A stretch of DNA of 64,000 bases from an uncultured Lachnospiraceae bacterium (GTDB lineage: Bacteria > Bacillota > Clostridia > Lachnospirales > Lachnospiraceae), in NCBI GenBank assembly GCA_900317825.1, contig ONIH01000001.1:62001-126000 (forward strand), given 5' to 3'. Numbering within the stretch: the stretch's first letter is position 1; every line of letters starts with the position of its first letter. The notes under the pieces were generated by a model. It searched no databases. It was not told where the DNA came from and saw nothing but the letters and a program-made list of their open reading frames with translations. The position numbers were made by a program, and so were the translations under genes. Positions 43,658-51,682 of this stretch are shown here, one piece after another.

Positions 43658-44563
43658 ATGCAGCAGATTCTTATAAAAAATGAGACCTGTACCTACCAGC
43701 TACTCGACCACCGTGTTATAAAGGATGAGACAGGAGATTACTACTGCCGGGCAGCCGATACGGTGCTCTGGGACGGAATTTACTTCTGTAATGACTGTCC
43801 TTTAAGAAGCGGCGAATTTCCATATAATTACTGCCGGTATTTTGACCTTGCTGATCCTAAGGACAGGTGGGACGAGTCGGAGCCGACACCGGAAGAAGAA
43901 AAAAGCCGCATAGACGGACTTAAGGCAGCAGGCATCAGCGGAGAGTTCCCGGAGTTTATCGAAGAGGACGCTTCGAAAGAGGAGCTTCTTATCGAAAAGG
44001 CCATCCGTTTTGCTGCAGTCTGGCACAAGGGCGAAAAACGCAAGGGAAACCACATCCCGTATATAGTGCATCCGATGGAGACGATGGGTATCGTGTCCAA
44101 AATGACCGACGACACCGACGTGATCTGCGCAGCAGCGCTTCACGACGTGTTAGAAGATACTCCCTGTACACCTGAGATCCTGAAGGAGAACTTCGGAGAC
44201 CGTATAGCTTCACTCGTGGCTTCAGAGTCTGAGAACAAGCGTGAAGGCCAGCCGAAGGACGAGACCTGGCACATAAGAAAAGAAGAAAATCTCCTGCATG
44301 TAAAGGACGCTCCTATTGAGTCCAAAATGATAATGCTAGCCGACAAAGTCAGCAATATGCGCTCTACAGTCCGTGACTTCCATGTAAGCGGGGACAGGAT
44401 CTGGGAGAAGTTCAACATGAAGGACGAGGCGCAGCAGGCCTGGTACTACAAGAGCGTCGCTCACGTGCTAAAAGACCTCGCGTACCTGCCGGCCTATCAG
44501 GAATACGTCTACATGCTCGAAGAAGTATTCGAAGGTGTTGACACTCCGACACTGATCGACTAA
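43658..44563 (+). CDS. HD-domain hydrolase, MESH1/SpoT-like
   Basis: 301-residue protein whose C-terminal two thirds resemble the (p)ppGpp-hydrolase domain of RelA/SpoT and MESH1: IPYIVHPMETMGIV, AALHDVLEDT (HD motif and following acidic residues), and MIMLADKVSNMRS. No synthetase or TGS domain. The N-terminal 100 residues carry four closely spaced cysteines (CRAADT ... CNDCPLRSGEFPYNYC), which may bind metal and are not part of MESH1. Start 43658 with GGGGAGG upstream; the frame from 43601 overlaps the preceding gene. Confidence 0.78.
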   Translation: MQQILIKNETCTYQLLDHRVIKDETGDYYCRAADTVLWDGIYFCNDCPLRSGEFPYNYCRYFDLADPKDRWDESEPTPEEEKSRIDGLKAAGISGEFPEFIEEDASKEELLIEKAIRFAAVWHKGEKRKGNHIPYIVHPMETMGIVSKMTDDTDVICAAALHDVLEDTPCTPEILKENFGDRIASLVASESENKREGQPKDETWHIRKEENLLHVKDAPIESKMIMLADKVSNMRSTVRDFHVSGDRIWEKFNMKDEAQQAWYYKSVAHVLKDLAYLPAYQEYVYMLEEVFEGVDTPTLID

Positions 44564-44590
44564 AACTGACACCACTTTTTTATCTTGTGC

Positions 44591-44619
44591 TTGAATTTTT
44601 GGGGCGGATATTTTATACT
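44591..44619 (+). promoter_or_regulatory. Promoter of the 109-residue hypothetical gene
   Basis: TTGAAT (44591-44596), 17-bp spacer, TATACT (44614-44619). Confidence 0.5.
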
Positions 44620-44660
44620 TGATGAGTTGGTGAAATTATTTTTACGAGGACAAGTAATAG

Positions 44661-44990
44661 ATGAGCTTATCAGTCGGAAGAGTTGGAAGGGTAGGAAGCT
44701 CCGCAGTTTCAGCGGTAAGCTCCCGTAACTACGCATACCAGGTCGGGAACACTTCTGAAGTATCAGAGGCTTACACCGAGAGGATTTCGGGCATAGATGC
44801 CACGCATCAGGTAGACCCGACAGACCCGGTAAAGTACGCGACGGCAGCCAGAGGCCAGGCGCAGGCATCAAAGGAAGCAAACGCAGGATTTAATGATCTG
44901 GCGGAGACCTTTGAGACAGGCGGCTATGACAGAGCCGGAGACGCATATGCGTATTCAGTAGTTGGAAAGAACTACGACGAATTTGTATAA
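44661..44990 (+). CDS. Hypothetical protein
   Basis: 109-residue protein I do not recognise. No signal peptide or membrane helix; the N-terminus is Ser/Val-rich (SVGRVGRVGSSAVSAVSS) and the C-terminus Tyr/Asp-rich (GDAYAYSVVGKNYDEFV). It has its own promoter, the SD GAGGA 10 bases upstream and a strong terminator right after it, so it is a real monocistronic gene. The general look recalls small proteins found beside motility genes, but that is only an impression. Confidence 0.65.
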   Translation: MSLSVGRVGRVGSSAVSAVSSRNYAYQVGNTSEVSEAYTERISGIDATHQVDPTDPVKYATAARGQAQASKEANAGFNDLAETFETGGYDRAGDAYAYSVVGKNYDEFV

Positions 44991-45000
44991 GGAGACACAG

Positions 45001-45031
45001 GGGCTGCGGGAATCACCGCAGTCCTTTTTTT
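45001..45031 (+). terminator. Intrinsic terminator abutting the methyltransferase start
   Basis: GGGCTGCGG (45001-45009) and CCGCAGTCC (45016-45024, one G-U pair), loop of 6, then seven T. The next gene's ATG follows at 45036. Confidence 0.85.
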
Positions 45032-45035
45032 ACAG

Positions 45036-46190
45036 ATGAATTACGAACTGATGGCGCCGTGCCATTTCGGACTTGAGACGGTGCTTAAAAGAGAGATATA
45101 CGACCTTGGGTATGAGATAAAAAAAGTAGAGGATGGCCATGTCTACTACGAGGCAGATGAGGACGGCATAGTCATCTCAAACCTCTGCCTGCGCACGGCG
45201 GAGAGGGTTCTTCTCGTGGTAGGCAGGTTTACAGCGAAGACTTACGAGGACTTTTTCCAGGGTATGAAAGACATACAGTGGGATAAGTACCTGCCTGAAA
45301 ACGCGAAGTTCTGGGTCACGAAGGCTACTTCTGTAAAAAGTAAGCTCTTCTCCACGACAGACCTGCAGAGAGTAGGGAAGCGTGCGATGGTGGCCAGGAT
45401 GCAGGGAGTCTACCACTTAGATCATTTCCCGGAGACCGGGAGCGACTATCCTGTCAGGATCTTTATCTATAAGGACGAGGTCACGGTGACGCTCGATACT
45501 TCGGGCGACGCGCTGCATAAGAGAGGCTACAGGAAGGAGACGGGCAAAGCCCCGATCTCTGAGACTATAGCAGCGGCGCTCATAATGCTCACCCCATGGA
45601 GAGCTGACAGGATCCTCGCAGACCCGTTCTGCGGAAGTGGGACTATTCCTATAGAAGCAGCGCTTATTGCCGCGAATATCGCTCCGGGACTTTATCGTAA
45701 CTTTGCGGCAGAGGGCTGGGATATCATCGATAAAAAGCTCTGGTCCGAGGAGAAAAAGTGGCTCCGCGAAGCCGTGGATACGAATGTAGAGACTCAGATC
45801 TATGGCTCAGATATAGATCCGGAGATGATCCGCGTCGCAAATGAAAACGCCGCCAGAGCCGGAGTAAAGAAGCTGATACATTTCAAAAGAGCAGACGCGG
45901 CTGACTTCAGGTCACGTGACTCATACGGATTTATGATCACGAATCCGCCATACGGAGAGAGGCTTGCGGAAAAGGAAGAGCTTCCGGAGCTGTACACGAA
46001 GCTTAAAAACGCGTACAGAGGGCTTGATAAATGGTCACTTTACGTGATCACAGCCTGGGAAGACGCTACGAAGTACCTGGGTGGAAAGCCTGATAAAAAC
46101 CGCAAGATCTATAACGGAATGCTAAAGACCTACTTCAATCAGTACATGGGGCCGAAGCCTCCGAAGGTAAAACGCGATGGGAAGGACTGA
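45036..46190 (+). CDS. THUMP-domain rRNA (guanine-N2) methyltransferase, RlmL-like
   Basis: SAM-dependent methyltransferase of 384 residues, like YpsC/RlmL of Firmicutes, expected to modify 23S rRNA. N-terminal ferredoxin-like and THUMP domains (about 1-155), then the Rossmann methylase: ILADPFCGSGTIPIEAAL (motif I), IYGSDIDPEM, and the catalytic ITNPPYGERL. The start is fixed by the conserved ELMAPCHFGLE, yet there is no SD; the ATG follows the T-run of a terminator by 4 bases. Its 3' end overlaps the amidase-like gene by 14 bases. Confidence 0.88.
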   Translation: MNYELMAPCHFGLETVLKREIYDLGYEIKKVEDGHVYYEADEDGIVISNLCLRTAERVLLVVGRFTAKTYEDFFQGMKDIQWDKYLPENAKFWVTKATSVKSKLFSTTDLQRVGKRAMVARMQGVYHLDHFPETGSDYPVRIFIYKDEVTVTLDTSGDALHKRGYRKETGKAPISETIAAALIMLTPWRADRILADPFCGSGTIPIEAALIAANIAPGLYRNFAAEGWDIIDKKLWSEEKKWLREAVDTNVETQIYGSDIDPEMIRVANENAARAGVKKLIHFKRADAADFRSRDSYGFMITNPPYGERLAEKEELPELYTKLKNAYRGLDKWSLYVITAWEDATKYLGGKPDKNRKIYNGMLKTYFNQYMGPKPPKVKRDGKD

Positions 46191-47244
46191 GAAATTCCTT
46201 GTCCGGCTCATATCATGCCTTCTGGTCATTTTCTCGGTGCTAGGAGTCTGGCTCCTCTGGACGAAGCAGGGCACGAACCTGATGGCGAGGACGAGGGTCA
46301 CGAAAAAGAGCGGCTCCCTGATGTCATATCTCAAGGGAAGTGATAAGGCACATTCACTTGAGCTCACGATGCCGGGGCGTCACAGTCCATCGTCGGTAAA
46401 GCTCTCTTCTGAAAAGATGTACACGACCTACCGGATCACGATCCCTGACATCCCGGCTTCGTACTTTGCGGATTTTCCGGTGACGGGAAACGGACATGAT
46501 ATAAAGAACCTGCGGTATGCTATGAAAGGAAAAGACGCAGTCCTTACCCTTACGACTACGAAGCCTCTTTTCATAGAAAAGAAAAATGACAGCTGTCACG
46601 TATTTTTTGATTTCAGAAGTCCGAAGGACTACTTCGATAAGATAGTGGTCATAGACGCAGCAGCCGGAGGAAAAGATTCCGGTGCAGTCGCCGGAGGCGT
46701 GAAGGAAAAAGATTTAACGCTATCAATAATAAAAAAATTTAAGTATCTGACAGACAAAAAATCCGTGAAAGAAGTTAAAGGTTATGGAAGCACCCTGACC
46801 TCGATGAAGCTAGACGGAGTCGGAACTGTAGGCTTCTTCTACACGAGACTTTCGGATAATACTGTGACGACAAAGGACAGGATAGAGTTTGCAAAGACTT
46901 TTGACGCAGACCTGCTTTTATCAGTGCATATGAATTCGACGGCTTCGGGAAGGGAGTCCTCGATAAACGGAGCGCAGGTGCTATACCGGGCAGCCGACAG
47001 GACAGGCGAGTCAAAGCATTTTGCAGAGACCATCATGGATGAGCTGGAGCAGCATCTGAGATGCAGCGACCGTGGAGTCATAGCAGGCGACGAGGACTAC
47101 ATGATAAGCACGGCAGAGATGCCGGCAGCTATCGCGGATATCGGATTTATCACGAACAGTACGGAGCGAAAGAAACTCGCAGACGAGGATTACCAGCAGA
47201 AAGCAGCGGAGGCGCTGCTCGACGCTGTAAAGGAGGAACTATAG
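46177..47244 (+). CDS. Amidase_3-like cell-wall protein lacking the first zinc histidine
   Basis: 355-residue protein: N-terminal membrane anchor (about 10-30), a beta-rich segment like AMIN (about 55-145), and an N-acetylmuramoyl-L-alanine amidase fold (about 150-355). The usual DAGHGGxDxGA is DAAAGGKDSGA here, so the first Zn-binding His is missing. The Glu of VKEKDLTL and His of LLLSVHMNS remain; the C-terminal catalytic Glu is replaced by Asp (IADIGFITN). It may be an inactive regulator or wall-binding protein. Overlaps the upstream methyltransferase gene; rdgB follows without a gap. Confidence 0.8.
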   Translation: MGRTEKFLVRLISCLLVIFSVLGVWLLWTKQGTNLMARTRVTKKSGSLMSYLKGSDKAHSLELTMPGRHSPSSVKLSSEKMYTTYRITIPDIPASYFADFPVTGNGHDIKNLRYAMKGKDAVLTLTTTKPLFIEKKNDSCHVFFDFRSPKDYFDKIVVIDAAAGGKDSGAVAGGVKEKDLTLSIIKKFKYLTDKKSVKEVKGYGSTLTSMKLDGVGTVGFFYTRLSDNTVTTKDRIEFAKTFDADLLLSVHMNSTASGRESSINGAQVLYRAADRTGESKHFAETIMDELEQHLRCSDRGVIAGDEDYMISTAEMPAAIADIGFITNSTERKKLADEDYQQKAAEALLDAVKEEL

Positions 47245-47838
47245 ATGAGGATCATTTTTGCTACAGGAAATAAAAATAAAGTAAGGGAATGCCACGAGAT
47301 TCTTAGTGATGTGGCTGACGAAATCGTATCCATGAAGGAGGCAGGACTTAACCCGGACATCGTAGAGGACGGAAATACCTTCGAGGAAAACGCTATGATA
47401 AAGGCAGAGACAGTCCACGACCTGGCGCCTGATGCGATAGTCATAGCAGATGATTCAGGGCTCTGTGTCGACGCGTTAAATGGCGAGCCTGGTATCTATT
47501 CCGCCAGATACTTAGGAGAGGACACTTCCTATGATATAAAGAACGCAAAGATCATCGAGAGACTTGAAGGCGTTCCGAAGGAGAAGAGGACAGCCAGATT
47601 CGTCTGCGCCATGGCAGTAGTGATGCCGGACGGAAGCTCTTTTACGAAGAGAGGAGTCATGGAGGGCTACATCGGAGACCATGCAGAGGGCGAGAACGGA
47701 TTCGGCTATGACCCGATATTTTTCGTGGAGCCGCAGAACTGCTCAACAGCGGTGCTTTCCCCGGATGAGAAAAATGCTATCTCACACAGGGGACAGGCGA
47801 TGAGGGCTATGAGGGAAGAGCTGGTTAAGAGGATATAG
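47245..47838 (+). CDS. rdgB: XTP/dITP diphosphatase (RdgB/HAM1)
   Basis: House-cleaning nucleotide pyrophosphatase that removes dITP and XTP. 197 residues. Motifs: FATGNKNKVRE (phosphate binding), EDGNTFEENAMIKA, ADDSGLCVDALNGEPGIYSARY, GFGYDPIF and ISHRGQAM. SD AAGGAGG in the end of the preceding gene. Part of the methyltransferase-amidase-rdgB operon. Confidence 0.95.
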   Translation: MRIIFATGNKNKVRECHEILSDVADEIVSMKEAGLNPDIVEDGNTFEENAMIKAETVHDLAPDAIVIADDSGLCVDALNGEPGIYSARYLGEDTSYDIKNAKIIERLEGVPKEKRTARFVCAMAVVMPDGSSFTKRGVMEGYIGDHAEGENGFGYDPIFFVEPQNCSTAVLSPDEKNAISHRGQAMRAMREELVKRI

Positions 47839-47850
47839 GGGATAGGCTGT

Positions 47851-47874
47851 CCCTAACCCCTAACCCCTAATCCC
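47851..47874 (-). repeat. Telomere-like C-rich repeat, G-quadruplex motif on minus strand
   Basis: C-tracts at 47851-47853, 47857-47860, 47864-47867 and 47872-47874 separated by TAA or TAAT. The minus strand therefore has four G-tracts with 3-4-base loops, a classic quadruplex-forming pattern. It lies in the 53-base gap between rdgB and the phosphodiesterase. Confidence 0.7.
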
Positions 47875-47891
47875 TCACGAAGGAGACATAT

Positions 47892-48380
47892 ATGAACGAT
47901 ACACTGGTCCTTGTAGTAAGCGATTCGCATGGCAGACAGGAAAATCTCGACCGGGTGATACTCCAGGTGAGACCTGACATGATCTACCATCTGGGAGACG
48001 CGCAGGGCTATGAAAACGAGATACGGACAGGCTGCGGCGTACCATTTTTTTACGTCAGAGGAAACTGTGACTGGGGCAGTGACGAGCCGCTCTATCAGGT
48101 AACAAGCCTCGGAAATCACAAGGTATTCCTGACACACGGGCATATGTACGACGTCAAGTATTCGAACTACGAGCTGATAAAGGCCGCAAAGCAGCATGGC
48201 TGCGACGTAGCGCTCTACGGACACACGCACTGGCCGGAGCTTGTGGAGGCAGACGGGATCACGATCATGAATCCAGGTTCCATTTCCCTTCCGCGCCAGC
48301 CGGGTCGCATCCCGACCTTCGCCACGATAGATGTGGATAAGGAAGGCGAGCTGCACTTTACGATCAATGAGCTTAAATAA
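47892..48380 (+). CDS. YfcE/MJ0936-type metallophosphoesterase
   Basis: 162-residue calcineurin-like phosphodiesterase: VSDSHGRQEN (Asp and His metal ligands), YHLGDAQG, VRGNCDWG, THGHMYDVK and YGHTHWPE. Family members hydrolyse model phosphodiesters; physiological substrate unknown. GAAGGAG upstream. It ends just before the ileS promoter and is probably the last gene of the rdgB operon. Confidence 0.88.
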   Translation: MNDTLVLVVSDSHGRQENLDRVILQVRPDMIYHLGDAQGYENEIRTGCGVPFFYVRGNCDWGSDEPLYQVTSLGNHKVFLTHGHMYDVKYSNYELIKAAKQHGCDVALYGHTHWPELVEADGITIMNPGSISLPRQPGRIPTFATIDVDKEGELHFTINELK

Positions 48381-48382
48381 AC

Positions 48383-48411
48383 TTGACAAAGACGGCTTAA
48401 CCACATAGAAT
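48383..48411 (+). promoter_or_regulatory. Promoter of ileS
   Basis: TTGACA (48383-48388), 17-bp spacer, TAGAAT (48406-48411). The leader (about 50 bases) has only a small AGGCA/TGCCT hairpin and is too short for a T-box, although many Firmicute ileS genes have one. Confidence 0.8.
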
Positions 48412-48465
48412 TAGATTTCAAGGCATTTTGCCTATTATTGGAATAAGAAAGGATTGATTCCCCAA

Positions 48466-51400
48466 ATGAAAACAATCTACGACAGTGTCAACACAGACAT
48501 GGACTTTGTCGGCCGTGAACACCAGGTCGAGAAGTTCTGGAGAGACGAGAACATCTTCGAGAAATCAGAAGAAGAGAATAAAGGCAAGGGTGAGACCTAC
48601 ACCTTCTATGACGGTCCACCGACAGCTAACGGCAAGCCGCACATCGGCCATGTGCTGACCCGTGTCATAAAGGATATGATCCCGAGATACCAGACCATGA
48701 AGGGCAAGTACGTCCCGAGAAAGGCCGGCTGGGATACACACGGACTCCCGGTAGAGCTCGAGGTCGAGAAGAAGCTCGGACTCGACGGCAAAGACCAGAT
48801 CGAGAAGTACGGTATCGAGCCGTTCGTCAGGCAGTGTAAGGAAAGTGTCTGGAAATACAAGGGCATGTGGGAGAAATTCTCTGACCAGGTAGGATTCTGG
48901 GCGGACATGAAGCACCCTTACATCACTTACGACAATAACTTCATCGAGTCCGAGTGGTGGGCTCTTAAAGAAATCTGGAACAAAGGCCTTTTATACAAAG
49001 GCTTTAAAGTCGTACCTTACTGTCCTCGCTGTGGAACCCCGCTTTCAGCACAGGAAGTCGCACAGGGCTATAAGACAGTAAAGGAGCGTTCAGCAATCGT
49101 CCGCTTCAAGGCAAAGGGAGAAGACGCATACTTCCTCGCATGGACGACAACGCCCTGGACACTTCCTTCGAATACCGCACTCTGCGTAAACCCTGACGAG
49201 ACTTACGTAAAAGTAAAATGCGCAGACGGCTACACCTATTACATGGCTGAGGCGCTTCTCGACACAGTCCTTGGAAAATTCTCCGAGGACGGAAAGCCTG
49301 CTTATGAAGTATTAGAAAAATACAAGGGAACAGACTTAGAGAACAGAGAGTACGAACCGCTTTACCAGTGCGCAGCAGACAGAGCCGCAAAGCAGCACAA
49401 GAAGGCACATTTTGTCACAGTAGACAGTTATGTCACTATGACAGACGGTACCGGAATCGTACATATCGCACCGGCTTTCGGTGAAGACGACAGCAGGATC
49501 GGAAAGAACTATGATCTTCCGTTCATCCAGTTCGTCGACGATAAAGGAAATATGACCGAGGAGACTCCGTTCGCAGGACTCTTCGTAAAGAAGGCAGATC
49601 CGGAAGTCTTAAAAGACCTCGATAAGAGAGGACTTCTCTTCGATGCTCCGAAGTTTGAGCATGACTATCCTCACTGCTGGAGATGCGACACACCGCTTAT
49701 CTACTATGCCCGTGAGTCATGGTTTATAAAAATGACCGAGGTAAAGGACGAGCTCGTCGCCAATAACAAGACAGTAAACTGGATCCCGCCATCAATCGGA
49801 GAGGGACGTTTCGGAAACTGGCTTGAAAATGTCCAGGACTGGGGCGTTTCCAGAAACAGATACTGGGGCACCCCGATGAATATCTGGGAGTGCGAGGACT
49901 GCGGATACCAGGAAGCTATCGGAAGCAGAGCAGAGCTTGCTGAGAAGACCGGAAATCCTGACGACGCCAGGGTCGAGCTTCACAGACCTTACATCGATAA
50001 AGTGACCTACAAGTGTCCTAAGTGCGGAAAGACCATGAAGCGCATCCCGGAGGTACTTGACTGCTGGTTCGATTCAGGAGCTATGCCATTCGCACAGCAC
50101 CATTACCCGTTCGAGAACCAGGATACCTTCAAGGAGCAGTTCCCGGCAGAGTTCATCTCAGAGGCTGTAGACCAGACCCGTGGATGGTTCTACTCACTGA
50201 TGGCTGAGTCGACGCTCCTTTTCCACTGCGCACCTTATAAGAATGTCATCGTCTTAGGCCACGTCCAGGATAAGAACGGCCAGAAGATGTCGAAGAGCAA
50301 AGGAAACGCAGTCGATCCGTTCGAGGCACTGGATAAGTTCGGAGCAGACGCTATCCGCTGGTATTTTTACATCAACTCAGCACCGTGGCTCCCGAATAAG
50401 TTCCATGAGGACGCCGTAAAGGACGGTCAGAAGAAGTTCTTATCGACACTCTGGAACACCTATGCATTCTATGTGCTCTATGCGAATATCGATGAGTTCG
50501 ATCCGACGAAGTACACACTCGATTACGACAAGCTTCCGGTAATGGACAGATGGGTACTTTCGAGACTGAACACTACTGTAAAGGAAGTAGACAGTGATCT
50601 CGGAAGCTATAAGATCCCTGAGGCTGCCAGAGCATTAGAGTCATTTGTAGATGAGCTCTCTAACTGGTATGTCCGCCGCTGCCGTGAGAGATTCTGGGCC
50701 AAGGGCATGGAGCAGGATAAGATAAACGCCTACGAGACGCTCTACACCTGCCTTGTGACTATCAGTAAGACTGCTGCTCCGATGATCCCGTTCATGACAG
50801 AAGAGATCTATCAGAACATCGCAAGAAAAGTAGACGCTAATGCACCGGAGTCGATCCACCTGTGCAGGTTCCCGGAGGTAAACGAGCAGTTTATCGATAA
50901 GGACTTAGAGGATAAAATGGGCGAGCTCCTGAAGGTCGTAGTAGCTGGTCGTGCCTGCAGAAACGCTTCAAATATCAAGAACAGACAGCCGCTTGCTCAG
51001 ATGTTCATAAAGGCAGACGAGAAGCTCGACAAGTTCTATACAGATATCATCGCTGACGAGCTGAATGTAAAGAAGGCAGAGTTTAAGGACGATATCTCTA
51101 ACCTTACGACCTATACCTTCAAGCCGCAGCTTAAGACAGTAGGACCTAAGTACGGAAAGTTCTTAGGTAAGATCCAGGCAGCCCTTAAAGAGCTCGATGG
51201 AAATAAGGCAATGGCAGAGCTTAACGAGGACGGCGTTCTGAAGTTCCCGGGGATAGATCCGGGCATTGAACTCGCAAAGGAAGACCTGCTGATCTCAGAA
51301 GAAGCAGAGCCGGGATACGTGACAAACACGAATGGAAATGTCACAGTAGTATTAGACACGAACCTGACACCTGAACTCATCGAAGAGGGATTCGTCAGAG

Positions 51401-51636
51401 AGCTGATCTCAAAGATCCAGACGATGAGAAAAGAAGCTGGCTTTGAGGTCATGGACCGCATCAGCGTAGGCTACTCAGGAAATGAAAAGATAAAGGTTAT
51501 TTTTGAAAGGAATAAAGAAGAGATAAGTCACGAAGTACTTGCCGACAGCATAGAGGAAGGAGTGCTTTCTGAAGGTCACGAAAAAGAGTGGAACATCAAT
51601 GGAGAGAAGGTTTCGCTTTCAGTCAAGAAGAACTAA
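48466..51636 (+). CDS. ileS: Isoleucyl-tRNA synthetase, type 2
   Basis: Class I synthetase charging tRNA-Ile, 1056 residues. ATP-site motifs PHIGH (in DGPPTANGKPHIGHVLTR) and KMSKS (GQKMSKSKGN); CP1 editing domain about 185-410; anticodon-binding domain from about 680. The signatures GWDTHGLPVELEVEKKLG and length over 1000 are those of type 2 (eukaryotic-like) IleRS, not the about 920-residue type 1. Type 2 enzymes tolerate mupirocin. ATG 48466 chosen; AGAAAGGA lies 12 bases upstream, while the TTG at 48454 abuts it. Confidence 0.93.
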   Translation: MKTIYDSVNTDMDFVGREHQVEKFWRDENIFEKSEEENKGKGETYTFYDGPPTANGKPHIGHVLTRVIKDMIPRYQTMKGKYVPRKAGWDTHGLPVELEVEKKLGLDGKDQIEKYGIEPFVRQCKESVWKYKGMWEKFSDQVGFWADMKHPYITYDNNFIESEWWALKEIWNKGLLYKGFKVVPYCPRCGTPLSAQEVAQGYKTVKERSAIVRFKAKGEDAYFLAWTTTPWTLPSNTALCVNPDETYVKVKCADGYTYYMAEALLDTVLGKFSEDGKPAYEVLEKYKGTDLENREYEPLYQCAADRAAKQHKKAHFVTVDSYVTMTDGTGIVHIAPAFGEDDSRIGKNYDLPFIQFVDDKGNMTEETPFAGLFVKKADPEVLKDLDKRGLLFDAPKFEHDYPHCWRCDTPLIYYARESWFIKMTEVKDELVANNKTVNWIPPSIGEGRFGNWLENVQDWGVSRNRYWGTPMNIWECEDCGYQEAIGSRAELAEKTGNPDDARVELHRPYIDKVTYKCPKCGKTMKRIPEVLDCWFDSGAMPFAQHHYPFENQDTFKEQFPAEFISEAVDQTRGWFYSLMAESTLLFHCAPYKNVIVLGHVQDKNGQKMSKSKGNAVDPFEALDKFGADAIRWYFYINSAPWLPNKFHEDAVKDGQKKFLSTLWNTYAFYVLYANIDEFDPTKYTLDYDKLPVMDRWVLSRLNTTVKEVDSDLGSYKIPEAARALESFVDELSNWYVRRCRERFWAKGMEQDKINAYETLYTCLVTISKTAAPMIPFMTEEIYQNIARKVDANAPESIHLCRFPEVNEQFIDKDLEDKMGELLKVVVAGRACRNASNIKNRQPLAQMFIKADEKLDKFYTDIIADELNVKKAEFKDDISNLTTYTFKPQLKTVGPKYGKFLGKIQAALKELDGNKAMAELNEDGVLKFPGIDPGIELAKEDLLISEEAEPGYVTNTNGNVTVVLDTNLTPELIEEGFVRELISKIQTMRKEAGFEVMDRISVGYSGNEKIKVIFERNKEEISHEVLADSIEEGVLSEGHEKEWNINGEKVSLSVKKN

Positions 51637-51682
51637 GGAAAGAAACAAAACACGAAGAAGCCTGTTTAGGCGGGAGGTAACG

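Noticed and set aside
47838..47891. CRISPR-like or VNTR array in the rdgB downstream gap
   Set aside because: Only three short units of 7-8 bases; no spacers. Better described as a C-rich repeat.
48412..48465. T-box riboswitch before ileS
   Set aside because: The leader is only about 50 bases with one small hairpin; no T-box sequence or specifier loop.
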